A DNA stretch of 34,247 bases from Thermodesulfobacteriota bacterium (GTDB taxonomy: Bacteria; Desulfobacterota; Dissulfuribacteria; Dissulfuribacterales; QOAL01). The notes below the pieces were generated by a model. That model was not told the DNA's origin. It saw only the letters and a list, made by a program, of their open reading frames with translations, and searched no databases. The position numbers and the translations under genes were made by a program. How positions within the stretch are numbered: position 1 is the first letter of the stretch; each line of letters begins with the position of its first letter. Where the stretch lies: assembly GCA_013154175.1 (NCBI GenBank), contig JAADCZ010000042.1, forward strand, positions 1-34,247, written 5' to 3'. This document shows positions 30,721-34,247 of the stretch, piece by piece.

Positions 30721-32667
30721 TTAGCTTACCTTTGCCCCAGGTTCGGTTTCTGGATCAACGCTCAGCAGGTGGAGACCCGAAGAATCCTTTGCCACGAGCA
30801 ACATGCCCTGGGAGGTTACACCCCTCAGTTTTACAGGCTTTAGATTTGCCACAATTACCACCTTTTTGCCAACCAGCTCCTCAGGTGAAAAATGCTCTGC
30901 GATGCCCGCAACTATTGTGCGTTCTTCAGGGGCCTTGACCGTAAGCTTGAGGAGACGATCGGCATTTGGATGCTTTTCTGCCGAAACGATCTCGGCAACC
31001 TTGAGCTCGATCTTTGCAAAGTCGTCGATTGTTATGAGATTCTCGGTGTTTTTGTCTTCTTCCTTCTTGTCCATCTTCTTTGTCTTGTCTCCTTGGGATT
31101 TCTTCTTTGCGCCCTTGGCCTCTTTTGCCTCCTTCTTTGACGGGCCAATCCTTGGGAACAGTGGGGGAATCTTTTCAACACAGGCCCCTTCCTTGAGCCT
31201 GCCCCATAAGAGGGCTTCATCGCAAATCTCTGATTCCGGGTCGAGTCCCATGCTGGAGATCATCTTCTTTGCGGTGTCCGGCATGACAGGGCTCAACATC
31301 ACACCGCCGAGCCTGAGGGTTTCCATCAGGCAATAAAGAATGTCATCAAGGGCCTCGGACTTTGTCTCATCCTTGGCAAGCTGCCAGGGGGCTGCCGAGT
31401 CTATGGCCTTGTTGGCAGTGTTGAACAGGCGCCACAACATCTCCAGGGCCGAATGAACCTTGAATTCCTCCATCAGTTTCTTCCACTGGGGGATTATTTC
31501 CCTGGCCATGTCTCTTAGTTGCGCCTGGGGACCTTCCAGCCCCCTCTCAGGAGGCACGATACCCTTTCTGAACTTGTGGAGCATGGTCACAGAGCGGCTG
31601 AAGAGGTTTCCAAGGTCATTTGCAAGGTCTGCATTTATCCTGGTCACAAAGCCTTCATGGCTGAAGGATGCATCCAGACCAAAATTCATCTCCCTCATGA
31701 GGCAGTACCTGGTTGCATCCACGCCAAACTCTTCCACTAGCCAGCCAGGCCTTATTATGTTGCCAAGGCTCTTGGACATCTTTTCTTCCTTTATCTTCCA
31801 GTAGCCGTGGACGTGGAGGGCCTTGTAGGGCTCGAGACCGATTGCATGAAGCATAATGGGCCAGTAGATGCCGTGGGGTTTCAAAATGTCCTTGGCAATG
31901 ACATGGTTGGCAACTGGCCAGAATTTTGAAAAGTTCTCCCCATCCGGGTAGTCGAGGCCCGTGAGGTAGTTTATGAGGGCGTCGAACCAGACGTAGGTTA
32001 CAAAGTTTTCATCAAAGGGCAGGGGAACGCCCCAGGTGAGCCTTGAAACAGGCCTTGAAATGCAAAGATCGTCCAGGGGGTCTCTTAGAAAGGACAAAAC
32101 CTCGTTTCTGTATCTTTCAGGCCCGATAAAGTCAGGGTGTGACTTTATGTGGTCGATGAGCCAGTCCTGGTATTTGCTCATTAGGAAAAAGTAGTTCTTT
32201 TCCTTGAGGGGAGTAGGCTCGACCTTGTGATCCGGGCACTTTCCGTCTTCGAGCTCTCGTTCAATGAGGAAGCGTTCGCAACCAAAGCAGTAGAGCCCCT
32301 CATATTCCCTGAACTCTATGTCCCCCTGGTCATAGACCTTTTGAAGCACCCTTTGCACCGTGGCAATGTGTTGAGGGTCTGTGGTCCTGATGAACCGGTC
32401 TGGATGTATGTTCAAAAGTGGCCAAGTCTTTCTGAACTTGTCACTGATGAGGTCTGTGTATTCCTTGGGAGAGACCCCCATCTTCTCGGCGGCCTGAACA
32501 ATCTTGTCTCCGTGTTCGTCTGTGCCTGTGAGAAAGAACGTCTCATCCCCAATGAGTCTGTGAAATCTGCTCTGCACGTCGGCAACCACAGTTGAATATG
32601 CGTGTCCAAGATGTGGTTCAGCATTCACGTAGTAAATTGGTGTGGTGATGTAGAAACGGCTACTCAT
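30721..32667 (-). CDS. metG: Methionyl-tRNA synthetase with C-terminal tRNA-binding domain
   Basis: A 648-residue class I synthetase. The HIGH equivalent is HLGH (19-22) and KMSKS is at 296-300. The zinc knuckle is a single CFGC...CPDH set (C127, C130, C144, H147), as in the Thermus-type enzymes. After the helical anticodon domain comes a Lys/Glu-rich linker (about 540-580), then a tRNA-binding EMAP/Trbp111-like domain ([23 protein letters not shown]...[23 protein letters not shown]) that dimerises and binds tRNA. ATG 32667 overlaps the ricT stop by 8 bases. A reading frame extending 91 residues upstream inside ricT is Arg/Pro-rich and not part of the protein. Confidence 0.97.
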   Translation of the reverse strand: MSSRFYITTPIYYVNAEPHLGHAYSTVVADVQSRFHRLIGDETFFLTGTDEHGDKIVQAAEKMGVSPKEYTDLISDKFRKTWPLLNIHPDRFIRTTDPQHIATVQRVLQKVYDQGDIEFREYEGLYCFGCERFLIERELEDGKCPDHKVEPTPLKEKNYFFLMSKYQDWLIDHIKSHPDFIGPERYRNEVLSFLRDPLDDLCISRPVSRLTWGVPLPFDENFVTYVWFDALINYLTGLDYPDGENFSKFWPVANHVIAKDILKPHGIYWPIMLHAIGLEPYKALHVHGYWKIKEEKMSKSLGNIIRPGWLVEEFGVDATRYCLMREMNFGLDASFSHEGFVTRINADLANDLGNLFSRSVTMLHKFRKGIVPPERGLEGPQAQLRDMAREIIPQWKKLMEEFKVHSALEMLWRLFNTANKAIDSAAPWQLAKDETKSEALDDILYCLMETLRLGGVMLSPVMPDTAKKMISSMGLDPESEICDEALLWGRLKEGACVEKIPPLFPRIGPSKKEAKEAKGAKKKSQGDKTKKMDKKEEDKNTENLITIDDFAKIELKVAEIVSAEKHPNADRLLKLTVKAPEERTIVAGIAEHFSPEELVGKKVVIVANLKPVKLRGVTSQGMLLVAKDSSGLHLLSVDPETEPGAKVS

Positions 32668-33826
32668 TTGACTGGCCCTTGCCTTTCTTTTTGGAATTTT
32701 TGTTACCCTGCTTGGCCTTGGAAGCGTTCTTTTTCTTGCCCTTTTTCTTTGCGGACTTTGACTGCTTGGAGCGGTGTCTGCGTCTCCTGGAGGACTTTCG
32801 ATTCTTCTGCTCCTTTTGCTGGCCGCCTCCCTTCTCCTGCCCCTTGGACCCTTCCTGGGCCTCCTCTGAAGGGGGTGTGGGAGTGGACGAATCAGAATCC
32901 GTAGGGTGCTCCTCTGGCTTCTTCTTCCCCTCCAGCTCATCCATTGTGTACTCGATGATGCTTCCGTCTGGCATGGCGACAGTTACTGCCTGCTTGAAGA
33001 TGTTCTGCCTGATTACCTTGCCCTGGCCCGTGGGCGTTTGACACGCCTTGCCAAGGGTGGGCAGATTCTGGGCCATCTCCTTGTAGGTCTGGTACTCATA
33101 GGTGAGGCAACAAAGAAGCCTGCCGCATAGCCCCGAGATCTTGCTGGGGTTTAGGGGAAGATTCTGGGTCTTTGCCATCTTGATGGATATGGAATCAAAG
33201 GAGTTCAAAAAGCTTGCACAGCAAAGTTCCCTGCCGCAGCAGCCAATGCCGCCAACGAGCTTTGCCTCGTGACGGATGCCTATCTGCCTCATTTCCACCC
33301 TCATTCTGAGGTCCCGCACCAGGGCCTTCACCAGCTCCCTGAAATCCACTCGGCCATCAGCAGAGTAGTAGAAGATTATCTTGCTTCCATCAAAAAAGCT
33401 TTCAACCTTGATGAGCTTCATCTTGAGGCCAAGGCGGTCTATGTGCCCCTGACAGATACCCCAGGCCTTTCTCTCGAATTCAAGATTCTTGTAATAGTCC
33501 TCTATCTCGCTGGTGGTGGCCAAACGTTCCACCGCAGGGGGCAGACACCTCTCTGGCAACTTCACCTTGACAGGCTTGGCGATTATCTGGCCAACCTCGA
33601 GGCTGCCGGTTGTAGGAACCACAACCCACTCTCCCTCCTTGAGGTCAAGGCCTCCGGAGTGAAAGGTCATGGCCGTGGTTTCTGGCCTTATGCGAACACG
33701 ACACAATACGCAATCGACCAGCTTTTCTTCCTTGGCCCCTTGGTCGCTATCCTGATCTGCCGTTGTTTCTGGCTGTTTTATCTCGAGGGTGTTGTTTTCT
33801 TCTTCCATCATATGTTTGCCTGGCAT
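32660..33826 (-). CDS. ricT: PSP1-domain protein RicT (YaaT-like) with long basic tail
   Basis: A 388-residue protein. Residues about 35-285 contain the PSP1 domain, with the Cys motifs GCCGRELCCASFL and SGLCGRLLCCLTYE that bind Fe-S in the B. subtilis RicT (YaaT) complex, which works in RNA maturation and phosphorelay control. The last 100 or so residues are low-complexity: acidic/Ser-Pro-rich, then very Lys/Arg-rich (RRRRHRSKQSK and similar), suited to nucleic-acid binding. The gene begins 7 bases after holB. ATG 33826 is taken, but ATG 33811 or 33808 (MMEEENN) are also possible, since no clear ribosome-binding site is seen. The holB-ricT-metG order is common in bacteria. Confidence 0.92.
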   Translation of the reverse strand: MPGKHMMEEENNTLEIKQPETTADQDSDQGAKEEKLVDCVLCRVRIRPETTAMTFHSGGLDLKEGEWVVVPTTGSLEVGQIIAKPVKVKLPERCLPPAVERLATTSEIEDYYKNLEFERKAWGICQGHIDRLGLKMKLIKVESFFDGSKIIFYYSADGRVDFRELVKALVRDLRMRVEMRQIGIRHEAKLVGGIGCCGRELCCASFLNSFDSISIKMAKTQNLPLNPSKISGLCGRLLCCLTYEYQTYKEMAQNLPTLGKACQTPTGQGKVIRQNIFKQAVTVAMPDGSIIEYTMDELEGKKKPEEHPTDSDSSTPTPPSEEAQEGSKGQEKGGGQQKEQKNRKSSRRRRHRSKQSKSAKKKGKKKNASKAKQGNKNSKKKGKGQSNE

Positions 33827-33833
33827 CTCTAGA

Positions 33834-34247
33834 TCATGCCAATTGTAGCCAGAATAACAGTAACATATCGGTAACCATCTCTGGCTTCACATTTCTGTCG
33901 AGCATTGCCTCGGCCTTGGCCAAGACCCTTTCATAGCCTTCCAAAGTATCATAATTGTTTCGTTGAGCCAACTGGCCAAGGAGGCTTGCCATATCGCGGT
34001 TTATCAAAATGTTCATGTCTTGGCCAGAAACCCCCTGTCTCAATATGAACATATCCCGCAAAAAGAGCCTTAAAATGGTGATTGTATCCTCGACCTGCTG
34101 CCTGGAACTTGAAAGAAAGGCGCAAAGGGCGAGCATGGAAAGGACGTCTCGTCTGTTTCCAAGAAATTGGGCCACCCTTTTACGAATGTCCAGGAGGCGT
34201 TCGATGTCTTCCTGCTTCAACACCGACAGGTTGGTCACCACATAGTC
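33834..34247 (-). CDS. holB: DNA polymerase III delta' subunit, C-terminal part (5' end outside window)
   Basis: The frame is open from the window edge to TGA 33836-33834, giving about 137 residues. They are helical and match the C-terminal collar domain of the clamp-loader delta' subunit: LLDIRKRVAQFLGNRRDVLSML, then QQVEDTITILRLFLRDMFILRQG and DTLEGYERVLAKAEAMLDRNVKPEM. The N-terminal AAA+ part, with its zinc module, is outside the window. Identification rests on this pattern and on the ricT neighbour, which often follows holB. Confidence 0.75.
   Translation of the reverse strand, partial: DYVVTNLSVLKQEDIERLLDIRKRVAQFLGNRRDVLSMLALCAFLSSSRQQVEDTITILRLFLRDMFILRQGVSGQDMNILINRDMASLLGQLAQRNNYDTLEGYERVLAKAEAMLDRNVKPEMVTDMLLLFWLQLA

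Noticed and set aside
30072-30938. Long plus-strand open frame opposite selB
   Set aside because: Ser/Thr/Pro-rich shadow of the selB frame; no motif or ribosome-binding site.
32668-32940. N-terminal extension of metG by 91 residues
   Set aside because: The extension is an Arg/Pro-rich frame shadow of the Lys-rich ricT tail; the family begins at [15 protein letters not shown] (ATG 32667).
28726-34247. selA or selC beside selB
   Set aside because: Neighbours are metG and metVF; no tRNA-like sequence or SelA gene is present in the window.

Overview
The window looks like the chromosome of an anaerobic, sulfur-metabolising Desulfobacterota ('deltaproteobacterial') organism, possibly near the sulfur-disproportionating or sulfate-reducing lineages. 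The evidence is a multiheme c-type cytochrome operon, an LL-diaminopimelate aminotransferase route to lysine, a fused MetV/MetF-type methylenetetrahydrofolate reductase, a SelB selenocysteine elongation factor, a Cys-rich 'two-CW'-like regulator and an XXXCH-type protein. The assignment is inferred from gene families; no rRNA is present to confirm it.

Layout. (1) 1-6645, plus strand: the 3' end of an RNase G/E gene, a small MetE/UROD-like methionine synthase candidate, an XXXCH-type protein, then dapA, dapB, a fumarylacetoacetase-family gene, dapL, folK and a small YHS-domain membrane protein, many of them overlapping by a few bases. (2) 6728-7081: a complete tmRNA gene (ssrA) with its own promoter, followed by a probable accessory patch on the minus strand carrying an AbiEi/AbiEii toxin-antitoxin pair (7378-9176) with a palindromic operator. 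(3) 9640-14561: a divergently transcribed HTH regulator with eight cysteines, then a clear operon of multiheme cytochrome, tandem rhodanese, tandem rhodanese and outer-membrane beta-barrel, closed by a strong intrinsic terminator. (4) 14743-23498: an SLC13-type permease, a small membrane protein, an APC permease with an extra cytosolic domain, an RlmL-like rRNA methyltransferase, an NtrB/NtrC-like two-component pair and a glycosyltransferase. (5) 23728-26419: an ECF-type nickel/cobalt transporter operon (M-Q-O) behind a well-formed promoter and long leader. (6) 26397-34247, minus strand: holB (partial), ricT, metG, selB, metVF and a eukaryote-type hisA, tightly packed as one operon that meets the nickel/cobalt operon tail to tail with a 23-base overlap.

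Main result. The cytochrome gene is split by an in-frame TGA at 10428-10430. It has a perfect ribosome-binding site, a signal peptide and one CXXCH before the TGA, and ten CXXCH motifs after it in the same frame. Right after the TGA is a hairpin with the geometry of a bacterial SECIS element: a 7-bp GC stem, an AGGU-type loop, a lower stem and a U-containing bulge, with the loop 16 nt from the TGA. selB lies elsewhere in the same window. The gene therefore most likely encodes an 11-heme selenocysteine-containing cytochrome c, which routine annotation would break into two pieces. It sits with two periplasmic rhodanese-like proteins, one of them without catalytic cysteine, and an outer-membrane barrel. 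I infer a periplasmic system handling sulfur or selenium/tellurium compounds or outer-surface electron transfer. It recalls the rhodanese-porin-cytochrome ext cluster of Geobacter, but this is an inference from gene content.

How the parts fit: the two-CW regulator and a palindrome in the shared intergenic region may control the selenocytochrome operon. SelB supplies decoding. The nickel/cobalt transporter would feed hydrogenase, CO dehydrogenase or corrinoid enzymes, which fits the MetVF-type reductase used in the methyl branch of the Wood-Ljungdahl pathway.
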